DNA of 64,000 nt, taken from Fictibacillus gelatini DSM 15865. Its GTDB lineage: Bacteria > Bacillota > Bacilli > Bacillales > Fictibacillaceae. Both the position numbers and the translations under genes were made by a program. This document shows positions 9,541 through 18,582 of this stretch, piece after piece. Numbering within the stretch: position 1 is the stretch's first letter; the number at the start of each line of letters is the position of its first letter. The DNA lies in NCBI RefSeq assembly GCF_000430745.1, contig NZ_AUMP01000007.1, positions 1 through 64,000 of the forward strand. The letters run 5' to 3'. The notes under the pieces were generated by a model that was not told the DNA's origin, made no database searches, and saw only the letters and a list, made by a program, of their open reading frames with translations.

Positions 9541-9753
9541 TTACTGTTCTGATTTAACATTGTTATACGCTTCTTCCAAATTCCGAATGCGCCGGACGAT
9601 TTCCGCATTTTTGTTCAAATGGTCATTAATTAATGTCCCGACGATTGAACGATAATACGCATTCATGGCATGAACCTTTGAAAATACATCTTTATTCCTT
9701 TCGATATATTGCTTAAAGTTCTCTTCAAAAAAAGATACTGAAAACTGTTCCAT
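9541..9753 (-). CDS. yvfG: YvfG-family small helical protein
   Basis: The product is 70 residues (MEQFSVSFFEENF...) from ATG 9753 behind AAGGAGC; longer in-frame starts lack a site. The conserved centre HAMNAYYRSIVGTLINDHL and the ending LEEAYNNVK match what I know of B. subtilis YvfG, a small alpha-helical protein of unknown function with a solved structure. In B. subtilis yvfG lies close to sigL, and sigL lies 3.4 kb away here. No signal peptide or membrane segment is present. Confidence 0.75.
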   Translation of the reverse strand: MEQFSVSFFEENFKQYIERNKDVFSKVHAMNAYYRSIVGTLINDHLNKNAEIVRRIRNLEEAYNNVKSEQ

Positions 9754-9841
9754 TTTATAGTTGCTCCTTTCTTCTATAATCGTAGCAAACGAAGCCGGAA
9801 AAGCCAATTGGTGAAAATGTGCATTATAAATCTTCTTTTTG

Positions 9842-9899
9842 TTGACATTATAAAAAATGCATATATAATTTTATTGTTCCATATTAATTCGTATACGAA
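9842..9899 (+). promoter_or_regulatory. Efflux operon promoter with palindromic operator
   Basis: TTGACA (9842-9847), 16-bp spacer, TATAAT (9864-9869). The perfect palindrome TTCGTATACGAA follows at 9888-9899, near the expected transcript start. Such placement suits a MarR-type repressor. The related B. subtilis yhbIJ-yhcA cluster has a MarR gene; none is seen here. Confidence 0.7.
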
Positions 9900-9971
9900 C
9901 TATTTGTTAACTAAATTACTTTCGCTTAAAGGAAAAAAGAAAAAAGCTAAACTCAAGGAGGATAAGTCAAA

Positions 9972-10637
9972 ATGAATGCCCGACGCATGATTTTATTAAA
10001 CGTCATTTTATTGCTTATATTAGTTGGCGGCGGATTTGCAGCATATTATTACTATACAAATTCCGTCAATTACTTAAAGACGGACAACGCCCAGATTACC
10101 GGTCAGCAAGTAACAATTGCAGCAACTGCGAACGGACAATTAACGGATTGGAAAGGCGATGTTGGCGAGAAATTCAAAAAAGGTGATGAAATTGGAACGA
10201 TTCATCCTGCGGGAGCCGCAGTACCCGGAGCGCCGGCACCAAAGACAATTAAAATTAAAGCGCCTGCTGATGGTACCGTCGTACAGAAATCAGCCGTTAA
10301 GGATTCTTTCGTAGCAGCAGGAACGCCGCTGGCCCAAATGTATGATCTTGAAAATTTATGGGTAACGGCCAATATTGAAGAGACTTCAATTAATGATGTG
10401 AAAAAAGGCCAGGATGTTGATGTATATGTGGATGCTTATCCTGGTTCAACGTTAACTGGAACGGTGGACCAAATTGGCTATGCAACAGCTGGAACGTTTT
10501 CATTAATGCCAAGCTCGAATACGTCAGGAAATTATACAAAAGTAACTCAAGTTATTCCGGTAAAAATAAAATTAGACAATTATAAAGGACTTGATATAGT
10601 ACCTGGCATGAATGTGACAGTCCGAATCCATAAGTAG
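9972..10637 (+). CDS. HlyD/EmrA-family membrane fusion protein (YhbJ-like)
   Basis: The 221-residue product has one N-terminal transmembrane segment (about 6-27). A biotinyl/lipoyl-like hairpin follows (NAQITGQQVTIAATANGQL), then a beta-barrel region with VTANIEETSINDVKKGQDVDV. This is the adaptor of tripartite or two-component drug efflux, reaching from the membrane outward. The usual long coiled coil is very short, as in B. subtilis YhbJ. ATG 9972 follows CAAGGAGG. The transporter partner starts eight bases after its stop. Confidence 0.85.
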   Translation: MNARRMILLNVILLLILVGGGFAAYYYYTNSVNYLKTDNAQITGQQVTIAATANGQLTDWKGDVGEKFKKGDEIGTIHPAGAAVPGAPAPKTIKIKAPADGTVVQKSAVKDSFVAAGTPLAQMYDLENLWVTANIEETSINDVKKGQDVDVYVDAYPGSTLTGTVDQIGYATAGTFSLMPSSNTSGNYTKVTQVIPVKIKLDNYKGLDIVPGMNVTVRIHK

Positions 10638-10645
10638 GTGAAGAA

Positions 10646-12463
10646 ATGTCAACATATTTAGCTGGATATATCGTGATTGCCATAATCCTACTGGCGCTCG
10701 TCAATGTGGCATTAATAAGAAGACGGAAGAAACAGGAAGCCCGGCAAATCGATGTCATTCAAACACAAAAGTTGCCAGAGACTAATGAAGAAGTGCGAAC
10801 AGAGGCACCGTCGACAGCGGATCAAGTCATTGGCGAAACATTAAAAGAATCATCCACTGCCGAACCTGCCGTTGAATATGTGAATGAGGCGGTTGATCAA
10901 ACCCCTGTTACAAAGAAAAGAATGATCAAAAATGAGCCTAAAGGCGAGTTTAAGGTTGGAAAAATATTAGCGTCGTTAATGCTAGGAGCTTTTGTCGCGA
11001 TTTTGAATCAAACACTCTTGAATGTGGCAATTCCGCATATTATGACGGATTTAAACGTTTCCGCAAATACCGTTCAATGGCTGTCAACCGGCTATATGCT
11101 TGTCAATGCCATATGCATTCCGATCACAGCCTTTTTAATTGAAAAATTCGGCACGCGCAAACTGTTTTTAGCCGCTATGTTTTTATTTACGTTAGGCTCT
11201 TTCATTTGTTCCATTTCAACAACGTTTTCTCTTTTGATGATTGGCCGGGTGATCCAGGCAGCTGGAGCCGGGGTCATTATGCCTTTAATGATGACCGTGT
11301 TCTTAACGATTTTTCCTCCTCAAAAAAGGGGGGCGGCAATGGGGCTTATGGGTGTTGCCATGTTGTTTGCGCCAGCAATCGGACCTACGTTATCAGGATG
11401 GTTGATTGAACATTATTCATGGCGCCTGCTTTTTGACATTGTTTTGCCATTTGGAGTGATTGACCTCATTATCGCCTTTTTATGGATGAAGGACGTTATT
11501 AAAACGACTAATCCGAAATTTGATTTTTTAGGATTTTTATTTTCGACGATCGGATTTGGTTTTTTGCTTTACGGTTTTAGCGAAGCAGGGAATGACGGTT
11601 GGACCGATAAAGTTGTATTAACTTCCTTAACGATCGGAATCATTGGTTTGATCGCTTTTGTCTGGAGAGAATTAACGGCCGAGAAGCCGATGCTGGATTT
11701 ACGTGTATTTAAATATGATGTATTTTCTTTAACTACAATTATCAGCATGGCCATTAATATGGCGATGTTTGGAGCAATGCTCCTACTCCCAATTTATTTG
11801 CAAAATATTAGAGGTTTCACTGCCCTTGATTCCGGCTTGTTGCTTTTGCCTGGAGCCATTATTATGGGGATTATGTCACCGATTTCCGGCGCCTTATTTG
11901 ACCGGATCGGCGCCCGCTGGCTAGCGATTGTCGGGCTTTCGATCACGGTCATTACAACATGGCAGTTCAGCAAGCTAACGACAGATACAACGTATGTTCA
12001 TATCTTATTTTTATACATGGCGCGGATGTTTGGCATGTCCTTCTTAATGATGACGGTCATGACAGCAGGATTGAACCAGCTTCCAAGGCATTTAGCCAGC
12101 CATGGAACAGCAGCTTCCAATACAGCAAGGCAAGTAGCGGGAAGTCTTGGCACGGCCTTTTTAGTGACCGTGATGTCAACCCGTTCTACGTTTCATCAGA
12201 CGAACTTTGCCAGCAGCATATCAAGTTCAAATCCGTATATCGTAAATAAAATTACGCAATTAGGGCAGGGCATTGCCCATGCAGCAGGACTACCGGGCGA
12301 GGCCGGCCAGAGTCTGGCGACGAAAATGATTTACGGTGAAATGATGAAGAAAGCAACGATCGAAGGAATCAATGATTCGTTTATTGTGGCAACAGGCATT
12401 GCGGCAGTGGCGCTTATTTTATCGTGTTTTATCAAGCGGGTCTTGCCACAAAGCGGAAAGTAA
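10646..12463 (+). CDS. DHA2-family MFS multidrug efflux pump with extra N-terminal TM extension (YhcA-like)
   Basis: The 605-residue product has a core of about 500 residues with 14 predicted membrane segments and EmrB/QacA motifs, for example LNQTLLNVAIPHIMTDL and GRVIQAAGAGVIMPL. Ahead of it lie about 110 residues: a membrane segment (about 4-23), a basic stretch and a charged linker. That extension is unusual for this family and might tie the pump to its HlyD partner. ATG 10646 is preceded by AGGTGAAG. Substrate unknown. A sigma-A promoter for the next gene follows. Confidence 0.88.
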   Translation: MSTYLAGYIVIAIILLALVNVALIRRRKKQEARQIDVIQTQKLPETNEEVRTEAPSTADQVIGETLKESSTAEPAVEYVNEAVDQTPVTKKRMIKNEPKGEFKVGKILASLMLGAFVAILNQTLLNVAIPHIMTDLNVSANTVQWLSTGYMLVNAICIPITAFLIEKFGTRKLFLAAMFLFTLGSFICSISTTFSLLMIGRVIQAAGAGVIMPLMMTVFLTIFPPQKRGAAMGLMGVAMLFAPAIGPTLSGWLIEHYSWRLLFDIVLPFGVIDLIIAFLWMKDVIKTTNPKFDFLGFLFSTIGFGFLLYGFSEAGNDGWTDKVVLTSLTIGIIGLIAFVWRELTAEKPMLDLRVFKYDVFSLTTIISMAINMAMFGAMLLLPIYLQNIRGFTALDSGLLLLPGAIIMGIMSPISGALFDRIGARWLAIVGLSITVITTWQFSKLTTDTTYVHILFLYMARMFGMSFLMMTVMTAGLNQLPRHLASHGTAASNTARQVAGSLGTAFLVTVMSTRSTFHQTNFASSISSSNPYIVNKITQLGQGIAHAAGLPGEAGQSLATKMIYGEMMKKATIEGINDSFIVATGIAAVALILSCFIKRVLPQSGK

Positions 12464-12520
12464 AAACAGTAGGTCTAAAGTTATAAAAGGGAGACCCATA
12501 AAAATAGTTCTTTCCGTCTT

Positions 12521-12549
12521 TTGACATTAAGAAATGTTCATGGTATAGT
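12521..12549 (+). promoter_or_regulatory. Strong promoter for the cold-shock gene
   Basis: TTGACA (12521-12526), 17 bp, TATAGT (12544-12549), with TG three bases before the -10. Start of transcription is expected near 12556, giving a leader of about 180 nt. Confidence 0.8.
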
Positions 12550-12588
12550 AAACATAACCATTACTTGTTATATCGTCTGGATTTAAGC

Positions 12589-12665
12589 GGGTCGTAACTT
12601 CAAATGAGAAGTAAAACGTGTTTTGAAATCCTACTTCTCTTTGAATGTACGGCCCTTTTATTTTT
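12589..12665 (+). promoter_or_regulatory. Large leader hairpin with T-rich tail before csp
   Basis: Bases 12589-12613 and 12632-12655 pair over about 24 positions with few mismatches (GGGTCGTA...GAGAAGTA against TACTTCTC...TACGGCCC), with an 18-nt loop. TTTTATTTTT follows. The stem ends about 80 nt before the ATG. It could be a transcription attenuator, a temperature-sensitive leader as known for csp mRNAs, or the terminator of a roughly 100-nt small RNA. Confidence 0.7.
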
Positions 12666-12735
12666 AGTGTGTAGCATTGTAATTTGGTTTAGAAATTTTT
12701 AAGTGTTGCCACAGGCAATCGACAGGAGGATTACC

Positions 12736-12936
12736 ATGCAAAACGGGAAAGTAAAATGGTTTAACGCAGAAAAAGGCTTCGGTTTCATCGAAGTTGAAGG
12801 TGGAAATGATGTGTTCGTACACTACTCTGCTATTCAAACAGAAGGCTTCAAGTCTTTAGAAGAAGGACAAGAAGTTTCTTTCGAAATCGTTGAAGGTGCT
12901 CGCGGACCTCAAGCAGCTAACGTTACAAAACTTTAA
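12736..12936 (+). CDS. Cold-shock protein (CspA/CspB family)
   Basis: This 66-residue single OB-fold protein binds single-stranded RNA and DNA and acts as an RNA chaperone. RNP1 is seen as KGFGFIEV (about 16-23) and RNP2 as VFVHYSAI (about 31-38). I choose ATG 12736, seven bases after AGGAGG; an upstream in-frame TTG falls in the leader. The long structured leader suggests control after transcription initiation. A strong terminator follows. Which Bacillus paralogue it matches (CspB, CspC or CspD) cannot be fixed from sequence alone. Confidence 0.95.
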   Translation: MQNGKVKWFNAEKGFGFIEVEGGNDVFVHYSAIQTEGFKSLEEGQEVSFEIVEGARGPQAANVTKL

Positions 12937-12950
12937 TTGCCAAAAAATAT

Positions 12951-12986
12951 AAGGCGTTGGGAAATCATTCCCAACGCCTTTTTTTG
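12951..12986 (+). terminator. Terminator after csp
   Basis: AAGGCGTTGGGAA and TTCCCAACGCCTT form a 13-bp stem with a tiny loop, then T7. Confidence 0.95.
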
Positions 12987-13123
12987 ATGTTAAAAAAATA
13001 AAGGGCTTACTAAATATTTCATGTGTCCGCTTTCAATTTTTATAGTATGATGGAGATAGTACAAAAAACCTTATGTCTTTTTTTATATAGAGGAAATGGT
13101 TGTGTCAGGAAGGGGAATGGAGA

Positions 13124-14443
13124 ATGGAACTTGGTTTATTTCAACAACAGAGCTTAAGTCTTGTTATGACGACGGAGCTTCGACAGGCCATTGCCATTTT
13201 GCAATATCCCTGTTATGAATTGTCGCAATTTTTGCAAGAACAGGCGAACGAAAATCCTTTGATAGAGCTTGTTGAACCATCAAATCTTATGTCCATGGGA
13301 AAAAGAAAAACGTCAGAGAAAACGATCGGTGAAGGGGAAGAAAATACCCTTGATTATCTTCACCATACGAAAGAAACCATGCATGATTATTTGCTTGATC
13401 AAACGATGTTTTTGCCATTAACGAAGGAAGAAAGTTCGATATTAAAATTTTTAATTTTAAATATTGATGATAATGGTTATCTTCAAGTGACAACAGAAGA
13501 AGTGATGAAACGGTTTGGCATCGACGAGAAAGCGGTGGAACACGTCATCGGACTTTTACACCAATTAGAACCTGTAGGAATCGGGGCCCGTGATTTAAGG
13601 GAATGCATTTTATTGCAGTTAGAAGCATTGGCGATGGAGGATGAACTCGTTTATCGCATTGCGGACAACTATTTAGATTTACTTGCAGAACGAAAATTAA
13701 AACAAATTGCCGAGCGCCTGCATGTGAGTGTGGAAATGGTGGAAGAAGCGGCTGATTTTATTCAAACATTGGAGCCGAGGCCGGGCCATTCTGTTTCACA
13801 TCAAGATGAACGTCTCTTTCTTTACCCGGATATTACGGTTGTAGAAGAAAAGGGGCACTATCAAATCTACTTAAATGATCAGTTTGCGCCAAGAGTCCAT
13901 TTAAATGAAGGCTATACCCATTTATTGAAAAGTGAAGGTGCAGCGGCTTCAAAATATTTAAAAGAACATTATCAAAAATATCAATGGCTGCTAAAAAGCC
14001 TTGAACAACGGCGAACAACGTTATTAAAAATTGCTGAAGAAATTGTAAAAGCGCAAACCGCTTTTTTGCAAAAAGGGCCGCAATATTTAGAGCCGATGAC
14101 GTTAAAAGATGTCGCGGACCGCATAGGAATGCACGAATCGACGGTAAGCCGGGCGGTGAAAAATAAAGTCATTCAAACACCGAGAGGAGCGTTTGAATTA
14201 AAATCCTTTTTCACAACAAAAATTGAAAAAGCGAACGGAGAAAATACGTCCGCAAAAGTCGTAAAGCTCGCAATTGCCGAACTCATTAATCAGGAAGATA
14301 AATTAAAGCCGTTATCGGATCAGGCAATCGCAGATAAGTTAAAGAATGAAAGAGGAATGAATATTTCCCGCCGGACGGTGGCCAAGTACAGGGAAGAAAT
14401 GAATATCCTTTCGTCAGCTAAACGAAAACGATACAGTAAATAA
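13124..14443 (+). CDS. sigL: RNA polymerase sigma-54 factor SigL
   Basis: Sigma-54 directs RNA polymerase to -24/-12 promoters and needs enhancer-binding ATPases. The product is 439 residues from ATG 13124. The N-terminal activator region begins LGLFQQQSLSLVMTTELRQ, as in B. subtilis SigL. A central HTH (DVADRIGMHESTVSRAVKNK) and the C-terminal RpoN box (SRRTVAKYRE) are intact. An upstream in-frame start at 13100 would add eight residues not found in the family. In B. subtilis sigL controls levanase and amino-acid catabolism. No clear -24/-12 site was found in the window. Confidence 0.95.
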   Translation: MELGLFQQQSLSLVMTTELRQAIAILQYPCYELSQFLQEQANENPLIELVEPSNLMSMGKRKTSEKTIGEGEENTLDYLHHTKETMHDYLLDQTMFLPLTKEESSILKFLILNIDDNGYLQVTTEEVMKRFGIDEKAVEHVIGLLHQLEPVGIGARDLRECILLQLEALAMEDELVYRIADNYLDLLAERKLKQIAERLHVSVEMVEEAADFIQTLEPRPGHSVSHQDERLFLYPDITVVEEKGHYQIYLNDQFAPRVHLNEGYTHLLKSEGAAASKYLKEHYQKYQWLLKSLEQRRTTLLKIAEEIVKAQTAFLQKGPQYLEPMTLKDVADRIGMHESTVSRAVKNKVIQTPRGAFELKSFFTTKIEKANGENTSAKVVKLAIAELINQEDKLKPLSDQAIADKLKNERGMNISRRTVAKYREEMNILSSAKRKRYSK

Positions 14444-14448
14444 TGAAT

Positions 14449-14489
14449 GACCATCATAAGAAATCACGTTCTTATGACGGTCTTTTTTT
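14449..14489 (+). terminator. Terminator after sigL
   Basis: GACCATCATAAGAA and TTCTTATGACGGTC pair, then seven T. Confidence 0.9.
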
Positions 14490-14522
14490 GTTCACAATAT
14501 TGATGATAATAATAGTTGCAAC

Positions 14523-14567
14523 TGAATGAGCACTCATTTATATTTTAATTGGGTGACTAGTCGGTCA
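14523..14567 (+). promoter_or_regulatory. Two candidate TetR-type operators before the RND pump
   Basis: TGAATGAGCACTCATTTA (14523-14540) is a near-palindrome close to the TGAATGA-N4-TCATTCA form bound by FadR-like TetR proteins. TGACTAGTCGGTCA (14554-14567) is a second dyad. Both lie within 70 bp of the TTG start. The usual neighbouring tetR gene is absent. Confidence 0.5.
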
Positions 14568-14589
14568 ATGAAGAAGGAGTGGAAAATAG

Positions 14590-17500
14590 TTGAAACGTGT
14601 TATTCAATTTTGTTTAAAAAATAAATTTGCCGTTTGGTTATTGACGCTTATCGTCGTTGTTGCCGGGATCTATTCCGGGTTCACAATGAAGCTTGAGACG
14701 ATGCCGGATATAAACGCCCCTGTGCTTATGGTATCGACGACCTATGCGGGAGCAACACCGGAGGAAGTGGCCGAGCAAATTACAAAACCGATCGAACAAA
14801 AGGTGAAAAGCCTTCCGGGAGTAGATGTGGTCAGCTCCTCCTCGATGCAAAACGCCTCTTCTATTCAAATTGAATACGGGTTTGATAAAAACATGGATAA
14901 AGCGAAGGACGAGGTTAAGGAAGCGCTGGAGAATATGGACTTGCCAGATAGATCCGAACGTCCGAAAGTATCCCGGATCAATTTGAATGACTTTCCGATT
15001 TTATCTTTAAGTGTTTCTAATGATAAAGAGTCTCTTAAACAACTGACAAAAACGGTTGAAGACGATATCGTACCAGAATTAGAAGGAATTGATGGCGTAT
15101 CATCGGTTCAGACATCCGGGCAGTACGAAAGTGAAATTCAACTGACATATAAAAAGGATAAATTAAAGAAATATGGACTCGATGCAAGCACGGTTGAACA
15201 ATTCATTAAAGGAACGAATGTAGCTGTCCCATTAGGATTAATGAATATTGACCAAAAAGAAAAAGCGGTTGTTGTTGATGGAAGTGTCAAAACGCTGAAA
15301 GACTTAAAAAATATTAAAATCCCATACACGCCTGTACCTACCGGAGCAATTGCGCAATCTCCAAACATGAAGCAAGGGACGGGGATGGGACAAGCACCGG
15401 GTAATGAGAAGCAGGCCGCCCAAAGTCAGGCCAAGCAAAGCAGTGTATCATTGCCAACTGTTAAATTGAGTGAGATTGCAAGTCTTACATTAGTTAACAA
15501 ACATGAATCGATTTCCAGAACGAACGGGAAAGAATCGATCGGAATCCAAATTACAAAATCGCCCGAGGCCAATACCGTTGAAGTTGCGGATCAAGTGAAT
15601 AAAACGTTAAATGATCTTAAAAAAGATCATAAAGGATTAACCGTGGTGAACACATTTGATCAAGCGACACCGATCAAAGATTCGGTCCACACGATGTTGT
15701 CTAAAGCGGTAATTGGAGGAATTTTTGCGGTACTTATTATATTGCTGTTCCTGCGAAATATCCGGTCAACCATCATCTCCATCGTATCCATTCCTGTTTC
15801 GTTAGTCATTGCGCTCCTCGTCTTGAAGCAAATGGATATCTCATTGAACATTATGACACTGGGAGCAATGACGGTCGCTATTGGACGGGTGGTGGATGAT
15901 TCGATTGTCGTCATTGAAAACATTTACCGCAGAATGACGTTATCGACTGAAAAGCTAAGGGGAAAAGAGTTAATTCGTGAAGCGACGAGGGAAATGTTCA
16001 TCCCAATCATGTCTTCCACGATTGTAACGATTGCCGTCTTTCTTCCATTAGCGTTGGTGGAGGGACCGGTTGGTGAAATCTTCTTGCCATTTGCCTTAAC
16101 GATCGTTTTTGCATTAGTCGCGTCATTGCTTGTCGCCATTACTATCGTTCCGTCTTTTGCCCATTCACTTTTCAAAAACGGGTTAAAAAAGAACGGCGAG
16201 CATAAAGAAGGACACGGTAAATTAGCGGCCGCCTACAAAAAAATTCTCAACTGGTCGCTGAATCATAAGCTTGTCACATTTGGTCTTGCCTGTTTGATTC
16301 TTGCTGGAAGCTTATTTTTAATTCCGAAAATCGGTGTAAGCTTCTTGCCGTCGGATGAACAGAAAATGATGATTGCAACATACAATCCGGATCCCGGCCA
16401 AACCGATAAAGAAATCGAACAGATGGCTGTAAAGGCGGAGAACTATTTTAAAGATGACAATCGCGTGAAAATGATCCAGTATTCTGTTGACAGCGGCAAC
16501 CCGATGACTGGCGTGGGAAGCAAGTCGGGCATTTTCTACGTTGAATATAAGAAGGACACGAAAGACTTTGAACAAGTAAAAAAACAGGTCATTGACGATT
16601 TGAAGAAAGTAACGAAAAAAGGGGAGTGGAAAACACAGGATTTCTCAACGGGTGCCTCCAGCAACAAGCTCGAAGTGTACGCTTACGGTTCTTCCATTGA
16701 TGAACTTAAGCCGGTTGTTACGAATATTGAAAAAGTGATGAAGAAAAACGGTTCGTTAACGAATGTTGATTCAAGCCTTTCGAAGTCGTATGAAGAATAT
16801 ACTCTTGTTGCCAACCAGAACAAATTAAGCAAATTAGGATTAACAGCCGGGCAAGTCGGTTCAGGCTTAAGCAATATTGGCGAAGAGCCTGTATTAACGA
16901 CGATTAAGCGGGACGGCAAAGAATTAAATGTTTATGTCCATGTGGATAAAAAGAACTATAAGGACATCAATGAATTGACGAACACTAAAGTAGAGACGGC
17001 CACAGGGACTCAAGTGAGATTAAAAAATGTGATGGATGTTGAAAAAGGAAGTACGCCAAATACGATTACCCATCGCGATGGCCGCGTTTATGTCAGTGTG
17101 AGCGCGGATATTATAGGGAATAATGTTGGAAAGGTATCGCAAGACGTTCAAAAGAAACTTGATGACCTTCAAAAGCCGGACGACGTTTCCATCTCAATGG
17201 GCGGCGTGACCGAACAAATTACAGATTCCTTCCAGAAGTTAGGTCTTGCGATGTTGGTCGCGATCGCGATCGTTTATTTAATTTTAGTGATTACATTTGG
17301 AGGCGGATTGGCGCCATTTGCCATCCTTTTCTCCTTGCCGTTTACCGTTATCGGGGGTCTATTTGCTCTTTACATTGCTAAGGAAACGTTAAGCATCTCT
17401 TCAATGATTGGTGCATTAATGTTGATCGGTATCGTGGTAACAAATGCGATAGTCCTGATCGACCGCGTCATTCATAAAGAAAGGGAAGGCTTATCAACCC

Positions 17501-17742
17501 GGGACGCTCTTTTAGAAGCAGGGGCCACCCGTCTTCGTCCGATTTTAATGACGGCGATTGCAACGATCGGAGCTTTGCTTCCGCTCGCATTCGGGTTTGA
17601 ATCAGGAGGCTTAATTTCGAGAGGACTAGGTGTCGCCGTCATCGGCGGGTTAACAAGCTCCACGCTGTTAACACTTGTGATCGTGCCGATCGTTTATGAG
17701 TTTTTAATGAAGTTCAAGCGGAAAAAACGTGTAGAACACTAA
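14590..17742 (+). CDS. swrC: RND-family efflux transporter (SwrC/YerP-like)
   Basis: The 1,050-residue product has the RND architecture: one N-terminal membrane helix, a first extracellular domain (about 35-330), helices 2-6, a cytosolic loop, helix 7, a second extracellular domain and five final helices. Motifs include GATPEEVAEQITKPIEQ and AIGRVVDDSIVVIENIYRR, with the paired Asp needed for proton relay. B. subtilis SwrC exports surfactin and aids swarming. The TTG start follows AAGGAGTGG. A low-complexity Gln/Met-rich insert is at about 255-285. Single-gene unit between terminators. Confidence 0.93.
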   Translation: MKRVIQFCLKNKFAVWLLTLIVVVAGIYSGFTMKLETMPDINAPVLMVSTTYAGATPEEVAEQITKPIEQKVKSLPGVDVVSSSSMQNASSIQIEYGFDKNMDKAKDEVKEALENMDLPDRSERPKVSRINLNDFPILSLSVSNDKESLKQLTKTVEDDIVPELEGIDGVSSVQTSGQYESEIQLTYKKDKLKKYGLDASTVEQFIKGTNVAVPLGLMNIDQKEKAVVVDGSVKTLKDLKNIKIPYTPVPTGAIAQSPNMKQGTGMGQAPGNEKQAAQSQAKQSSVSLPTVKLSEIASLTLVNKHESISRTNGKESIGIQITKSPEANTVEVADQVNKTLNDLKKDHKGLTVVNTFDQATPIKDSVHTMLSKAVIGGIFAVLIILLFLRNIRSTIISIVSIPVSLVIALLVLKQMDISLNIMTLGAMTVAIGRVVDDSIVVIENIYRRMTLSTEKLRGKELIREATREMFIPIMSSTIVTIAVFLPLALVEGPVGEIFLPFALTIVFALVASLLVAITIVPSFAHSLFKNGLKKNGEHKEGHGKLAAAYKKILNWSLNHKLVTFGLACLILAGSLFLIPKIGVSFLPSDEQKMMIATYNPDPGQTDKEIEQMAVKAENYFKDDNRVKMIQYSVDSGNPMTGVGSKSGIFYVEYKKDTKDFEQVKKQVIDDLKKVTKKGEWKTQDFSTGASSNKLEVYAYGSSIDELKPVVTNIEKVMKKNGSLTNVDSSLSKSYEEYTLVANQNKLSKLGLTAGQVGSGLSNIGEEPVLTTIKRDGKELNVYVHVDKKNYKDINELTNTKVETATGTQVRLKNVMDVEKGSTPNTITHRDGRVYVSVSADIIGNNVGKVSQDVQKKLDDLQKPDDVSISMGGVTEQITDSFQKLGLAMLVAIAIVYLILVITFGGGLAPFAILFSLPFTVIGGLFALYIAKETLSISSMIGALMLIGIVVTNAIVLIDRVIHKEREGLSTRDALLEAGATRLRPILMTAIATIGALLPLAFGFESGGLISRGLGVAVIGGLTSSTLLTLVIVPIVYEFLMKFKRKKRVEH

Positions 17743-17748
17743 GAAGGA

Positions 17749-17790
17749 GCCTGCAGACGGTAATAAAACCGTTTGTAGGCTGCTTTTTTT
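17749..17790 (+). terminator. Terminator after the RND gene
   Basis: GCCTGCAGACGGT and ACCGTTTGTAGGC form a 13-position stem with one or two G-T pairs, then TGC and seven T. Confidence 0.92.
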
Positions 17791-17874
17791 GTAATGAAAT
17801 AATTGGGAAAATCTCTCTTTTTACGATAATATGGTACATAGAGAACCGCATTGCCGAAATGGGGGAGGACTAAA

Positions 17875-18582
17875 ATGGAAGTATTGCAGATAGACATTAA
17901 GGAAGCTGGTTATGAAGAAGGGGAGGCGGTTTTGCGAAATGTCAATTTTAAGATGAACAGAGGGGAACTCGTCGGTCTAATCGGTGAAAATGGAGCGGGA
18001 AAAAGCACAACGATCAAGTCAATCCTTGGAATAATCCCACATTTGAATGGAAATGTTTCGATTTTAACGAACCAAAAGCGTTTTGGCTATATCCCGGAAA
18101 AACCGTTGTTTTATGATGAACTAACATTTTGGGAGCATATTGAATATTGTGCAGCGTCGTATGAACTGGCCGATTGGAAAAGCCGGGCAAATGAGTTAAT
18201 CGCGCTTTTCCGGCTCGAAGAAAAAATACATCAGTTGCCTGTAAGCTTTTCGAAAGGAATGCAACAAAAAGTTATGCTCGTGCTCGGGTTCCTTTCTACG
18301 TCTGATTTATATATTGTTGATGAACCGTTTATCGGTCTTGATCCGCGGGCGCAAAAAGACTTTATTCAACTTTTAGTTAACGAGAAAAAACGTGGGGCGG
18401 GAATTTTAATGTGTACACACGTTCTTGATTCGGCAGAAAAATTATGTGACAGGTTTGTCCTTTTATCGAGTGGTCAATTGTTCGCCGATGGAACACTATC
18501 TGATATTCAGAGGGCATGCGGCATCCAAAATGGATCTTTGCTCGATTGTTTCGATGTATTATGGGAGAGAAGAGCGATATGA
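17875..18582 (+). CDS. ythP: ABC transporter ATP-binding protein (YthP/EcsA-like)
   Basis: The 235-residue ATPase starts at ATG 17875 after GGGGGAGG. Walker A GENGAGKST, signature SFSKGMQQK and Walker B LYIVDEPF are all present, so it should hydrolyse ATP. Size and pairing with the next gene match B. subtilis YthP-YthQ, relatives of EcsA-EcsB. A promoter-like pair (TTGGGA at 17803, GATAAT at 17825) lies upstream. The substrate of this family is not firmly known. EcsAB affects secretion and competence, which is only suggestive here. Confidence 0.9.
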   Translation: MEVLQIDIKEAGYEEGEAVLRNVNFKMNRGELVGLIGENGAGKSTTIKSILGIIPHLNGNVSILTNQKRFGYIPEKPLFYDELTFWEHIEYCAASYELADWKSRANELIALFRLEEKIHQLPVSFSKGMQQKVMLVLGFLSTSDLYIVDEPFIGLDPRAQKDFIQLLVNEKKRGAGILMCTHVLDSAEKLCDRFVLLSSGQLFADGTLSDIQRACGIQNGSLLDCFDVLWERRAI

